From positions 29,875-93,874 of the forward strand of contig CAWKAZ010000020.1 in assembly GCA_963847715.1 (NCBI GenBank): a DNA stretch of 64,000 nucleotides, given 5' to 3'. Position 1 is the stretch's first letter, and the number at the start of each line of letters is the position of its first letter. Below, piece by piece: positions 55,427 to 63,322 of this stretch. The position numbers were made by a program, and so were the translations under genes. The notes below the pieces were generated by a model that worked only from the letters and a program-made list of their open reading frames with translations, did no database searches and was not told the DNA's origin. Source of the DNA: Acidiflorens sp963847715. Lineage in GTDB: Bacteria; Acidobacteriota; Terriglobia; Terriglobales; Acidobacteriaceae.

Positions 55427-55566
55427 CTGCGTCGTCATAGATTCGGAGCCGCGGGCGTTCCGTCTCTGCCAACGGTAAGGCTTCCCCTGGAAAACAAAAA
55501 CAGGCATCATTGGAGTAGCGGGGGAGACCCCGCCTTCGCCGTACTCAAAAGGAAATAACCAAAACC

Positions 55567-57543
55567 ATGTGTGGGATTGCCGGGGTGGTCAGCGCAACGC
55601 GTGAGAGCAACATTACCGAAGCTCTCGTCCACCAGATGTGCGAGCAGATTGTGTACCGCGGGCCCGACGACGAGGGCCTCTACGTCGCGGACGGCGCGGG
55701 GCTCGGCATGCGCCGGCTCAGCATTATCGATCTTTCCGGCGGCCATCAGCCGGTTTTCAACGAAGATCGCAGCGCCTGGATCGTTTACAACGGCGAAATC
55801 TTCAACTTTCTTGAGCTTCGTCCCGAGCTCGAAAGCCACGGCCACCACTTCCGCACGCACTGCGATACCGAGGTCATTATTCATCTGTATGAAGAGATGG
55901 GGTCGGACTGCGTCACGAAATTGCGCGGCATGTTCGCTCTTGCCATCTACGACAAAACGAAACGCAAGCTGCTGCTGGCTCGCGACCGCTTGGGCAAGAA
56001 GCCTCTGCACTATGCATTGCATCAGGGAAAGCTCTACTTCGCTTCCGAAATCAAATCGATTCTTGCCGTGCTCCCCGAGTTAGCCGAAGTCAACTCACAA
56101 GGCCTGCTTGAATACCTTTATTACGGATACGTGCCTGAACCAATCACTGCATTCACCGGAATTCATAAACTTCCGCCCGGACACCTGCTCGAGTTCGAGA
56201 ACGGGAAAATCACCATCCGTCAGTACTGGGATCTTCCCGAATACAACACGCAACCGCCCAAGCGCGAAGAAGAAGTACTAGAAGAATTGGAGCAACGGCT
56301 ATTTGAAGCGACCAAGATCCGGTTGATCTCGGATGTTCCCCTGGGAGCCTTCTTGAGCGGCGGCACCGATTCGTCCACGGTGGTTGCCTTGATGGCGCGC
56401 GCCAGCGCAGGGCCAGTAAAGACTTTCTCCATCGGCTTCAAGAAGGATGATTTCAACGAGGCCAAGTGGGCCCGCATGGTTGCCGAAAAATTCGGCACCG
56501 ACCATCACGAGATGATTCTTGAGCCCGACGTCGTTCAAACCGTCGAGCATCTGACGAGTTCACTCGAGGAGCCATTCGGTGACTCCTCGATGTTGCCTAC
56601 CTATTACGTGTCGCAGATGGCCCGCCAGCACGTCACGGTCGCTCTTTCGGGCGACGGCGGCGACGAAATGTTTGCTGGATACGATCGGTACCGAATCCAC
56701 GAAGAACGTCAGGTCTTCGAGCGTATTCCGGGATGGGCGCGCAAGTTCTTTCGCGATCAGGTCTTCCCGCGCCTGCCGAACCGCATGCAAGGACGCAAGT
56801 TCAGCTACAACGTCTCCTTGCCCTGGCAGGAGCGTTACATCGACCACATGGCTTTCTTGCCCGCGTTCGAGCGCGATCTCCCCCTGCTCTCGCCCGAATT
56901 TCGCCAGATTCTGAACCGTAGCGATGATCCGGCCAACGTCTTCCGCCGTTATTTTGCGAAGGCCCCCGCCAAGGATCCAGTCGATCAGTTGCTCTACGTC
57001 GACACGAAGACTTACATGGTTTCCGACATTCTCGCCAAGGTTGACCGGATGAGCATGTTGAACTCACTCGAGGTGCGTGTTCCCATCCTCGATCATGTTT
57101 TCGTGGAATGGGTCGCGAGCCTGTCTCCTGAGTGGAAGCTGCGCGGCAACCAGCAAAAATATATTCTTCGAAAACTGGCGGAGAAGGTCGGTGTGCCCCG
57201 CGAAGTGCTCTACCGCCAGAAGCAAGGATTCTCGCTTCCTCTCGTGCATTGGATGCGCAACGAACTGAAAGACATGCTGACCATCCTGCTCGAACCTCGA
57301 ACGCTCGAGCGTGGATACTTCGCGCCCGAGGGTGTTCGCAAATTAATGGACGACCACGTGGTTCATGGCAAAACCATGACCGGGCGTATCTGGCGCTTGC
57401 TGATGTTCGAACTCTGGCATCGCAACTTCCTCGAAAAATACATTAAGCCCGCGGGTCTCTTCTCGCTGCCTGTGGTCGCGGACTCGCGCCGCCAGACGGC
57501 CGCTTCCGCCACTTCGTTAGCCTCCGCTCCGGTGGGAGGATGA
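55567..57543 (+). CDS. asnB: Asparagine synthase-like amidotransferase of EPS/exosortase locus
   Basis: The 658-residue protein has an N-terminal glutaminase with catalytic Cys2 (MCGIAGV) and VYNGEIFNF, and a C-terminal synthetase domain (GAFLSGGTDSSTVVALMARA, ALSGDGGDEMFAGYDRY). The family converts aspartate to asparagine with glutamine; in exosortase loci a paralogue is thought to amidate a sugar or uronic acid. Context favours the latter, but sequence alone cannot separate them. It is long by comparison with E. coli AsnB (554). Confidence 0.9.
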   Translation: MCGIAGVVSATRESNITEALVHQMCEQIVYRGPDDEGLYVADGAGLGMRRLSIIDLSGGHQPVFNEDRSAWIVYNGEIFNFLELRPELESHGHHFRTHCDTEVIIHLYEEMGSDCVTKLRGMFALAIYDKTKRKLLLARDRLGKKPLHYALHQGKLYFASEIKSILAVLPELAEVNSQGLLEYLYYGYVPEPITAFTGIHKLPPGHLLEFENGKITIRQYWDLPEYNTQPPKREEEVLEELEQRLFEATKIRLISDVPLGAFLSGGTDSSTVVALMARASAGPVKTFSIGFKKDDFNEAKWARMVAEKFGTDHHEMILEPDVVQTVEHLTSSLEEPFGDSSMLPTYYVSQMARQHVTVALSGDGGDEMFAGYDRYRIHEERQVFERIPGWARKFFRDQVFPRLPNRMQGRKFSYNVSLPWQERYIDHMAFLPAFERDLPLLSPEFRQILNRSDDPANVFRRYFAKAPAKDPVDQLLYVDTKTYMVSDILAKVDRMSMLNSLEVRVPILDHVFVEWVASLSPEWKLRGNQQKYILRKLAEKVGVPREVLYRQKQGFSLPLVHWMRNELKDMLTILLEPRTLERGYFAPEGVRKLMDDHVVHGKTMTGRIWRLLMFELWHRNFLEKYIKPAGLFSLPVVADSRRQTAASATSLASAPVGG

Positions 57544-57547
57544 TCGG

Positions 57548-58777
57548 GTGCCAGCCACCGAGCCTGACGGGCCTTTGAGTAAGGAGCTTTTAGGTGGCGC
57601 AGCGCTTCAGCGCTGCGATAACCTCACAACTGTGAATCCGGCTTCAGCCGCCGAGGTCGACCCTCTCCCCATCCCGATTCCTCTGTTCCTCATGGTCAAC
57701 ACCTTCGAGACCGGAGGCTCCGAACGTCAGTTCACCGTCCTCGCTCAGAACCTCACCCCTCGACAATTCGAAGTTCATCTCGGATGCGTCAGCCGTCGCG
57801 GTCCGCTCGCTCACCACTTCCCGGACGCGCCGCAATTTCCGCTCGGGGGCAGTCTGTTCGGATGGAAGTCGCTGCGCACGCGGTTGAACTTGAGCAGCCA
57901 TCTTCGTCAGAATCACATCCAGGTTGCGCACGCCTTTGACTTCTATGCCAACCTCACGATGATTCCGGCCGCGAAACTCGCACGCGTCCCGGTCGTGATT
58001 GGCAGTCACCGCCAGCTGGGAGACTTGATGACCACGGCCCAGTTCCGTGCCCAGATCACCGCGTTTCGCTGGTGTGACGCCGTAGTGTGCAATTCGCAAG
58101 CTGCCGCAGATCGCCTGCTGGCCGCTGGTTTATCTCCCAAAAAGATCGCGATCATCGGAAACGCTTTGCCGGCCGAGGCTTTTGCCGATGCGCCCGCGGC
58201 ATTGCCGAAGCGTCCCGGAATCGTCCGTGTCGGCATGGTCGCGCGCATGAACCACCGCTACAAGAATCATTCCGGATTTCTCCGTATCGCGGCCCGAGTC
58301 CGCCAGCAGATGCCGAACGCAGAGTTCGTTCTCGTCGGCGACGGGCCGCTGCGGCCGGAACTCGAAAGGGAAGCCTCGAGCCTCGGCCTCGCGGCAATCT
58401 TCATGGGCGACCGTCAAGATATGCGCGCGGTGCTGGCTTCATTCGACGTGGCCGTCAACACATCAGATTCCGAAAGCTTGTCGAACGTGATCCTGGAAGC
58501 CATGGCCGCTGCTTTGCCCGTGGTGGCCTATAACGTCGGCGGCAATTCCGAGCTGCTGAACGAGCAGCGCGGAGCGTTAATTTCCTCCGGCGACGAGACC
58601 AGCTTTGCCGATGCTGCCGCGAAGCTTCTAGCCGACTCGGCCCTTCGCGAACGGCTTGGCAGAAACGCGCTGCAATTCACCAAAGAAAACTTCAGTCTGG
58701 ATCACGTGCGTCAGCGCTACGTTGAGCTTTACCGCACACTTCTGCAACAAAAGCGCCACGGGAATTCCGCCGCATGA
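57548..58777 (+). CDS. Family 4 glycosyltransferase with REP-derived N-terminus
   Basis: The 409-residue GT-B enzyme has FLMVNTFETGGSERQFTVLA as its first strand, then VGMVARMNHRYKNHSGFLRI and the GT4 region SDSESLSNVILEAMAAALPV. A REP doublet (57593-57650) lies within the reading frame, so residues about 16-36 (LGGAALQRCDNLTTVNPASA) come from the element. The same LGGAALQRCD peptide appears in-frame upstream of the transposase at 62752. GTG at 57548 would include it, while ATG at 57692 would exclude it but cut into the first strand. The start is therefore uncertain. Confidence 0.85.
   Translation: MPATEPDGPLSKELLGGAALQRCDNLTTVNPASAAEVDPLPIPIPLFLMVNTFETGGSERQFTVLAQNLTPRQFEVHLGCVSRRGPLAHHFPDAPQFPLGGSLFGWKSLRTRLNLSSHLRQNHIQVAHAFDFYANLTMIPAAKLARVPVVIGSHRQLGDLMTTAQFRAQITAFRWCDAVVCNSQAAADRLLAAGLSPKKIAIIGNALPAEAFADAPAALPKRPGIVRVGMVARMNHRYKNHSGFLRIAARVRQQMPNAEFVLVGDGPLRPELEREASSLGLAAIFMGDRQDMRAVLASFDVAVNTSDSESLSNVILEAMAAALPVVAYNVGGNSELLNEQRGALISSGDETSFADAAAKLLADSALRERLGRNALQFTKENFSLDHVRQRYVELYRTLLQQKRHGNSAA
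57593..57650. repeat. REP doublet within the glycosyltransferase gene
   Basis: There are two palindromes: CGCAGCGC-TTCA-GCGCTGCG (57598-57617), within GGTGGCGC...CGATAA, and CGGC-TTCA-GCCG (57639-57650). The arrangement and sequence match the left end of the RAYT element at 62683. Confidence 0.8.
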
Positions 58778-59868
58778 CCGGCTCCTCGCAGCAGGGATCG
58801 CCGAAGCGCCTGCGGGTCTGCATCGTCGCGCCCAGCCTGCGCTACATCGGAGGCCAATCCGCCCAGGCCGATTTGCTGCTACGTCATTGGCAAAATGATC
58901 CCGATATCGAAATCAGTTTCATCGCCGTCGATCCTCCTTTGCCACGTGCTCTGGCTTGGGCCGACCGCGTTCCCGGACTGCGTACCATCCTGCGTGAACC
59001 GATTTACTTCTGGCATCTTTGGCGCGATCTCAAAGGCGTGGATGTAGCCCATATTTTCTCCGCGTCCTATTGGTCGTTTCTGCTCGCGCCTGCGCCAGCT
59101 GCCTGGATCGCGAAGATGCGCGGATGCAAGACCCTGATCAACTACCACAGCGGCGAATTGCGCGACCACATGCAGCGCTTTCGCTCGGCGCACTTCGTCT
59201 TATCTCGCGTCGACAAGATTGTAGTGCCTTCTGGCTACCTCGTCGATGTTTTCCGCGAGTTCGGATTATCGGCTTCGGCGGTGGCGAACATCGTCGACCT
59301 CGCGCAGTTCCGCTATCGCGAGCGCACTCCGCTGCGTCCGCATCTAGTGTGTACTCGTGGTTTCTCAGCGTATTACAGCGTCGATGTCGTTGTGCGTGCA
59401 TTTGCCGAAGTGAAGAAAGAATTTCCCGACGCGCAACTCGATCTCGTCGGCAACGGGCCGCTCGAAGGCGACATCCGCAGGCTGGTTGCCGATCTGAATC
59501 TCAGCGGCGTCAACTTCACCGGCGTCGCGTCGCGAGAAGAGATCGGCAAGTTCTACGACCGAGCGGACATCTTCATCAACGCTTCGTGGCTCGACAACAT
59601 GCCGCTGTCGGTGATCGAGGCCTTCGCCGCAGGAACTCCCGTAGTCACGACTTCGCCGGAGTGTATGCTCTACCTCGTCGAGCACGAGCGAACGGGAATG
59701 CTCTCGCCCGTAGGCGATCCTCAATCGTTGGCCGCGAATGTTATTCGTTTATTGCGCGACCCAGCGCTCGCCAACAGCCTTGCGCAGAATGCTCACCACG
59801 AATCGCAAAAATACACATGGGACGCCGTGCGCGACGCGTGGGTGAAGACGTATCGCGGAATGATGTAA
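58774..59868 (+). CDS. Family 4 glycosyltransferase
   Basis: The 364-residue GT-B enzyme has N-terminal VCIVAPSLRYIGGQSAQADL and nucleotide-sugar region FTGVASREEIGKFYDRADIF, then the GT4 motif PLSVIEAFAAGTPVVTT. Its ATG overlaps the previous stop by four bases, so the two GT4 genes are coupled. It is the last gene of the EPS cluster on the + strand. Confidence 0.9.
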   Translation: MTGSSQQGSPKRLRVCIVAPSLRYIGGQSAQADLLLRHWQNDPDIEISFIAVDPPLPRALAWADRVPGLRTILREPIYFWHLWRDLKGVDVAHIFSASYWSFLLAPAPAAWIAKMRGCKTLINYHSGELRDHMQRFRSAHFVLSRVDKIVVPSGYLVDVFREFGLSASAVANIVDLAQFRYRERTPLRPHLVCTRGFSAYYSVDVVVRAFAEVKKEFPDAQLDLVGNGPLEGDIRRLVADLNLSGVNFTGVASREEIGKFYDRADIFINASWLDNMPLSVIEAFAAGTPVVTTSPECMLYLVEHERTGMLSPVGDPQSLAANVIRLLRDPALANSLAQNAHHESQKYTWDAVRDAWVKTYRGMM

Positions 59869-59913
59869 CACCGGACGTCATGTGAACTCGTTTTCGGAAG
59901 ACTAGATGGATTT

Positions 59914-60396
59914 CTAGAGCACTTTCTTGTTCAGCGGCCACACCGTCGTCACGACCAACGCCACGGCGATCCCGAGCGACACTTCCAGAAAGCGATGCCA
60001 TCCTGTAATCCACGGCGCGCGCGCTCGCGGGATCAGCAAAATGATGCTGAAGGTTATGGCGGCGAAACGGTATGCGCCTCCTACGCGCAACACCCACGCC
60101 AGCAAACCACATAGCACAATTCCGATGGCGTAAACCCAAACCGTGGGATGGAAGAAAGTGGCGATCAGCGCGCCCAGCACCGCGCCGAGTGCGGTCCCAA
60201 CAAATCGCTGCCAGCCCAACATGTGTGGAGGTATGGTCGATTGCACGATAACGATGGTTGAGATCGGAGCCCAATAATATTCCGGCATCTTCAGCAGCCG
60301 CGCGAGCAGCATGGCAGCGACCGCGGCGACCGCGGTGCGCGCCGAATCCACCAGGGCGGCATGTTTGATTCGGGAGAGAAATCCTCCACTTGCCAT
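59914..60396 (-). CDS. FUSC-family membrane protein (aromatic-acid-exporter-like)
   Basis: The 160-residue protein has about five helices, beginning with a cytoplasmic basic stretch (SRIKHAALVDSARTAVAAVA). LLKMPEYYWAPISTIVIVQS and GTALGAVLGALIAT are typical of the FUSC/ArAE-type half transporters. Relatives export aromatic acids or other compounds; the function here is unknown. It is convergent with the EPS glycosyltransferase. Confidence 0.8.
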   Translation of the reverse strand: MASGGFLSRIKHAALVDSARTAVAAVAAMLLARLLKMPEYYWAPISTIVIVQSTIPPHMLGWQRFVGTALGAVLGALIATFFHPTVWVYAIGIVLCGLLAWVLRVGGAYRFAAITFSIILLIPRARAPWITGWHRFLEVSLGIAVALVVTTVWPLNKKVL

Positions 60397-60518
60397 CAGG
60401 CCTCCGAGCGTCGCTGATCGAGCCGTTATTGTACAGTGCAGGTTCGGCTGGTCGCGGTGCCTCTCCCCTTGCGGTGGAAGTTCCCGCTATACTGAATTTC
60501 TTCGAAACGGAGAGAGTC

Positions 60519-60758
60519 ATGTCGAGTGTGAAGGAATTTCAGTGCGAGATTTGCGGGACCACCAGTGATAATCCGGTGCGCTGGTTTGTGATCGAGTGTG
60601 GCGATGACAAGCTCTCTGTCATCAAGTGGGATCTGGCGGCCGCGAACAGCCCGACGGCTCGGCATTTCTGCGGCGAAGGCCATGCGCAGGTCTACATAAG
60701 CCGATGGTTTGAATCGATCTGCGTTCCGCGTAACAACCCGCTGGCCAGGATTTCGTGA
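60519..60758 (+). CDS. Small zinc-ribbon-like protein
   Basis: The 79-residue protein has CEICGTTSDNP near residue 9 and a second potential ligand set HFCGEGHAQVYISRW, suggesting one zinc site. Family unknown. GAGAG lies four bases upstream of the ATG. It is about 90 bases before the selenoprotein candidate and separated from it by a REP-like element. Confidence 0.7.
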   Translation: MSSVKEFQCEICGTTSDNPVRWFVIECGDDKLSVIKWDLAAANSPTARHFCGEGHAQVYISRWFESICVPRNNPLARIS

Positions 60759-60777
60759 ATTAGACATTTTGTCTCAG

Positions 60778-60827
60778 GGCATCGCTTTAGCGATGCCGCG
60801 CGATCTGAATCGTCCGCCCTTTAGGGC
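60778..60827. repeat. REP-like palindrome pair
   Basis: GGCATCGC-TTTA-GCGATGCC (60778-60797) and GCCC-TTTA-GGGC (60816-60827). Spacing and four-base loops are like those at 57593 and 62683, but the stems differ. Confidence 0.65.
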
Positions 60828-60850
60828 CTGGGGTGCAATACAATCCATCC

Positions 60851-61402
60851 ATGACGGAATCTTTCAGCGCGAAACTCACAAACATCGTGCTGCCCCAAGC
60901 GGACGGCTCGGATGTCCGCCTCGGCTCGCTGTGGGAGAGGAATCCAGCCGTCATCGTCTTTCTGCGGCACTATGGCTGAATCTTCTGCCGCGAGCATGTC
61001 GCGCAGTTGCGCGAACACGAATCTGAAATCAAGCAAGCCGGAGCCACGCTGGCCGCAATCGGGTTGGGCGATTTGAACTATGCCCGCCTGTTTCGCGAAG
61101 AGACGGGCATCACCTTCCCGCTGCTGGTCGATGCCGACCGGATCGCGTACCGGGCCGCGGAATTGAAATCCGCAAACCTGCTCCATCTTCTCCGCAGCGA
61201 GAACAAAGAAGCACGAGGCCGCGCCAAGCGCGCCGGACACCGCCAGCATGCGCTCGGAAAAAATCCGTTCCAACTCGGAGCTAGTTTCATCTTCGCTCCG
61301 GGTAATCGCGATCTGTTCGTCCACATCAGCGGAACATTCGGAGATAACGCAGAGCTGAAGACTCTGCTGTCGATGTTGTCGGGCAGCGGGACCCTTCGCT
61401 AA
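60851..61402 (+). CDS. SelU/PRXL2-like redox protein, candidate selenoprotein (in-frame TGA)
   Basis: Reading TGA at 60977-60979 as selenocysteine gives a 183-residue AhpC/TSA_2 (PRXL2/SelU-like) thioredoxin-fold protein. Sequence before the TGA (VIVFLRHYG) and after it (IFCREHVAQLREHESE) is in one frame and continues to FIFAPGNRDLFVHISG. Relatives have a GCxxCRE active site, so the TGA falls exactly at the first Cys; vertebrate SelU carries Sec at that position. A stem-loop follows (60986-61005). Sec43 and Cys46 would form the redox pair. A nonsense mutation or base error of TGC is the alternative; surrounding errors in the window are indels, not substitutions. Whether the organism makes Sec is not shown here. 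Confidence 0.75.
60986..61005 (+). promoter_or_regulatory. SECIS-like hairpin after the in-frame TGA
   Basis: The stem is TGC-[C]-GCGA / TCGC-GCA (7 bp with one bulged C) and the loop is GCATG. The loop begins 15 bases after the TGA and has G first, close to the bacterial SECIS pattern. It is also coding sequence, so some of the pairing could be chance. Confidence 0.5.
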
Positions 61403-61427
61403 TGACCCGAGGCCAGGAGTCACACCG

Positions 61428-62207
61428 TTAACTCACCAAATGTCGGGAGACCTCGGCGTGGAAATTTCTTGTGCTGATAGCATCGATCGAAGATCCACAA
61501 GCCTGTATGCTTCCCGGCGGCAGTTTCTGCTCGCCCGAACCCTCCAGACTCGCCTGTTGCTCTTGTTTTCTGCGCTCGCAGTCCTCCCAACGACGGGTAA
61601 CCGCAAGCACTAGCGGATCGGGGGCATTGCCCTCGAAGTAGGCTTCGATTTCGTCGTACCGAATCAGGCCCCGGTCTTCGTAGTCCCTTCTCATCGCGAC
61701 TCTTTTGTCGGCGTTCATGGCGGCTATGACCTCCGCCGGCGACGCGGGCGGATTGGTTTCTTCTTCGTCTCCCTCTCCGTCCTCCGGATCGTGCCCTTGG
61801 CCGCTGGCGGACCATGGAGTCATGCCGAGCGGCGTTGCGGAAACTTTGTCGGTATCGATGACAACGTGGGTGGGGCACGGCTTTTCCGTTTCCATGCGCT
61901 TGAGGTTGGCGGAGGCGATCTGGAGGCCATAGAGCGCGAGCGCGGCACATTTGGGGTCAATTTTTTGTTGGAGGATCATTTCCGTGACCTGGCGAACGAC
62001 GAACTGGACGGAGTGTGCGTCCTCGAAAACGGGCAGCGTGATGTTGCCGGAATGGCCTGGGGTGAGCCAATCCTCGTAGCATTCGACATTCTTGGGACGA
62101 GATTGGCGGTGGTAGTGGCAGAATTGCTGTCCGCGGAGAGCGGGCGAGCCGCACTGGGTTCCTCTGGTTTTGATGTGCTGACAACGGGGTGCGTTGAATG
62201 ATGGCAT
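61428..62207 (-). CDS. Cys/His-motif protein of unknown function
   Basis: The 259-residue protein has an N-terminal motif RCQHIKTRGTQCGSPALRG followed by FCHYHRQ, consistent with one zinc site. I recognise this as a recurring hypothetical family in Acidobacteriota but know no function. The middle is helical with a HVVIDTDK segment; the C-terminus is acidic and Glu/Gln-rich. A GGAG lies just before the start at 62207. The stop is 25 bases from the selenoprotein candidate's stop (convergent). Confidence 0.7.
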   Translation of the reverse strand: MPSFNAPRCQHIKTRGTQCGSPALRGQQFCHYHRQSRPKNVECYEDWLTPGHSGNITLPVFEDAHSVQFVVRQVTEMILQQKIDPKCAALALYGLQIASANLKRMETEKPCPTHVVIDTDKVSATPLGMTPWSASGQGHDPEDGEGDEEETNPPASPAEVIAAMNADKRVAMRRDYEDRGLIRYDEIEAYFEGNAPDPLVLAVTRRWEDCERRKQEQQASLEGSGEQKLPPGSIQACGSSIDAISTRNFHAEVSRHLVS

Positions 62208-62682
62208 GTTATGGACTCCTTGAAAATATGAATGCGTTGCTGAGAGGGCGGGCGGTTGTGATCGGACGTTGGATTTGGATTATGAGAGCCCACCCCTACC
62301 CCCCTGGCCCGGTATATTGGAATCAACGAGTTAGCTGTTCCGTTTTGGCAAAGTCCTCAGGTTACAGGAGTTATAAGTAAAGTCCTGATTTGTAATGAGT
62401 TACTGGATTTGCTTGTCTCCACATGTTGTGCAACCTTTGGCTGCGCGATTTGTATGTCGCGTTTTCGCGCTTCTTCTATTAGGTGGAGATGGTCGGTCTT
62501 AAGTCAAGGAATAAGTATGGGTAGCGGAGATGTTTGGTTCCAGTATGGGAATGACAGGGCCGAATACCAGGTCTAGAAAAAAGTGTGCGAATTAGGAGGC
62601 AGTGCTGTGATGCATTGTCTGGGCCGATATTCCCGTTCTGGACCGTTACTGTAATTTTGTTTCATAAACGATTGTGTATTTG
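62208..62682. other. AT-rich intergenic stretch before the REP element
   Basis: No gene, tRNA or terminator is recognised. A short direct repeat AAAGTCCT occurs twice about 35 bases apart near 62351-62390. The composition is more A+T-rich than the surroundings, consistent with transferred or non-coding DNA next to a mobile element. Confidence 0.4.
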
Positions 62683-62740
62683 GGTGGCGCGGCGCTTCAG
62701 CGCTGCGATAAAGTCAGTCTATTGAGGCGGCTTCAGCCGC
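62683..62740 (+). repeat. Left REP doublet
   Basis: Two palindromes with TTCA loops, the same order as the copy at 57593. The second palindrome ends 11 bases before the transposase ATG. Confidence 0.8.
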
Positions 62741-62751
62741 TGAGGTACGCT

Positions 62752-63237
62752 ATGGCTGCGCCACACAGAGGCAACACCGGGTTCAGCACATACTTCATCA
62801 CTGCTGATACCTTTCAAAAGCAAAGCTTACTTCAATCGGCCAGGATGGCAGGTCTGTTTCTGGATGTCCTCTTCCATTACCGCTCACTAGAGAAATTTCT
62901 GCTCCATGAGTTTGTGATTATGCCAGATCATTTTCACTTGCTGATTACTCCGACGCTGACTCTGGAAAGGGCGCTGCAACTGATCAAGGGCGGATTTTCT
63001 TTTCGGGCAAAGAAGGAGCTGGGTTGTGGAGGGGAAATTTGGCAGACAAGTTTCTATGACCATCGAGTGCGGGATTGGGAGGAGTATTGTGCTTTTCGTC
63101 GGTACATCCATTCGAATCCTGTGAAGAGAGGATTGGTGGCAGCTCCTGAACGGTACCCGTATTCGTCCGCTGGGGCAGGGATGGGGTTGGATGCAGTCCC
63201 TCAGCGGCTAAAGCCGTCCAATTTTACGGTGGCCTAA
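62752..63237 (+). CDS. REP-associated tyrosine transposase (RAYT)
   Basis: The 161-residue Y1/HUH transposase has the HUH motif MPDHFHLLI, a downstream YCAFRRYIHSNPVKRGLV catalytic-Tyr region and FYDHRVRDWEEY. It cleaves and joins single-stranded REP DNA and is thought to spread REPs. ATG at 62752 follows the left doublet. The last residues (QRLKPSNFTVA) are encoded by the right REP region. Confidence 0.88.
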   Translation: MAAPHRGNTGFSTYFITADTFQKQSLLQSARMAGLFLDVLFHYRSLEKFLLHEFVIMPDHFHLLITPTLTLERALQLIKGGFSFRAKKELGCGGEIWQTSFYDHRVRDWEEYCAFRRYIHSNPVKRGLVAAPERYPYSSAGAGMGLDAVPQRLKPSNFTVA

Positions 63238-63265
63238 TCGCAGCGCTGGAAGCGCTGCGCCACCC
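63205..63265 (-). repeat. Right REP doublet (inverted)
   Basis: CGGC-TAAA-GCCG and CGCAGCGCT-GGA-AGCGCTGCG, the reverse-complement arrangement of the left doublet. It contains the transposase stop codon. Confidence 0.8.
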
Positions 63266-63322
63266 AAAATCGATCACCCTCCGCATTGGTCATCATGATC
63301 TCGGGCGCACTGCTTGGAAGCT

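Larger units (their letters stand above)
62683..63265 (+). mobile_element. REP-associated tyrosine transposase with inverted REP doublets
   Basis: Left end: GGTGGCGC then GGCGC-TTCA-GCGCTGCG (62683-62711) and GCGGC-TTCA-GCCGC (62727-62740). Right end, in inverted order: CGGC-TAAA-GCCG (63205-63216) and CGCAGCGCT-GGA-AGCGCTGCG (63239-63259) followed by CCACC. This is the expected layout of a RAYT gene between two REP doublets (BIME-like). Confidence 0.85.
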
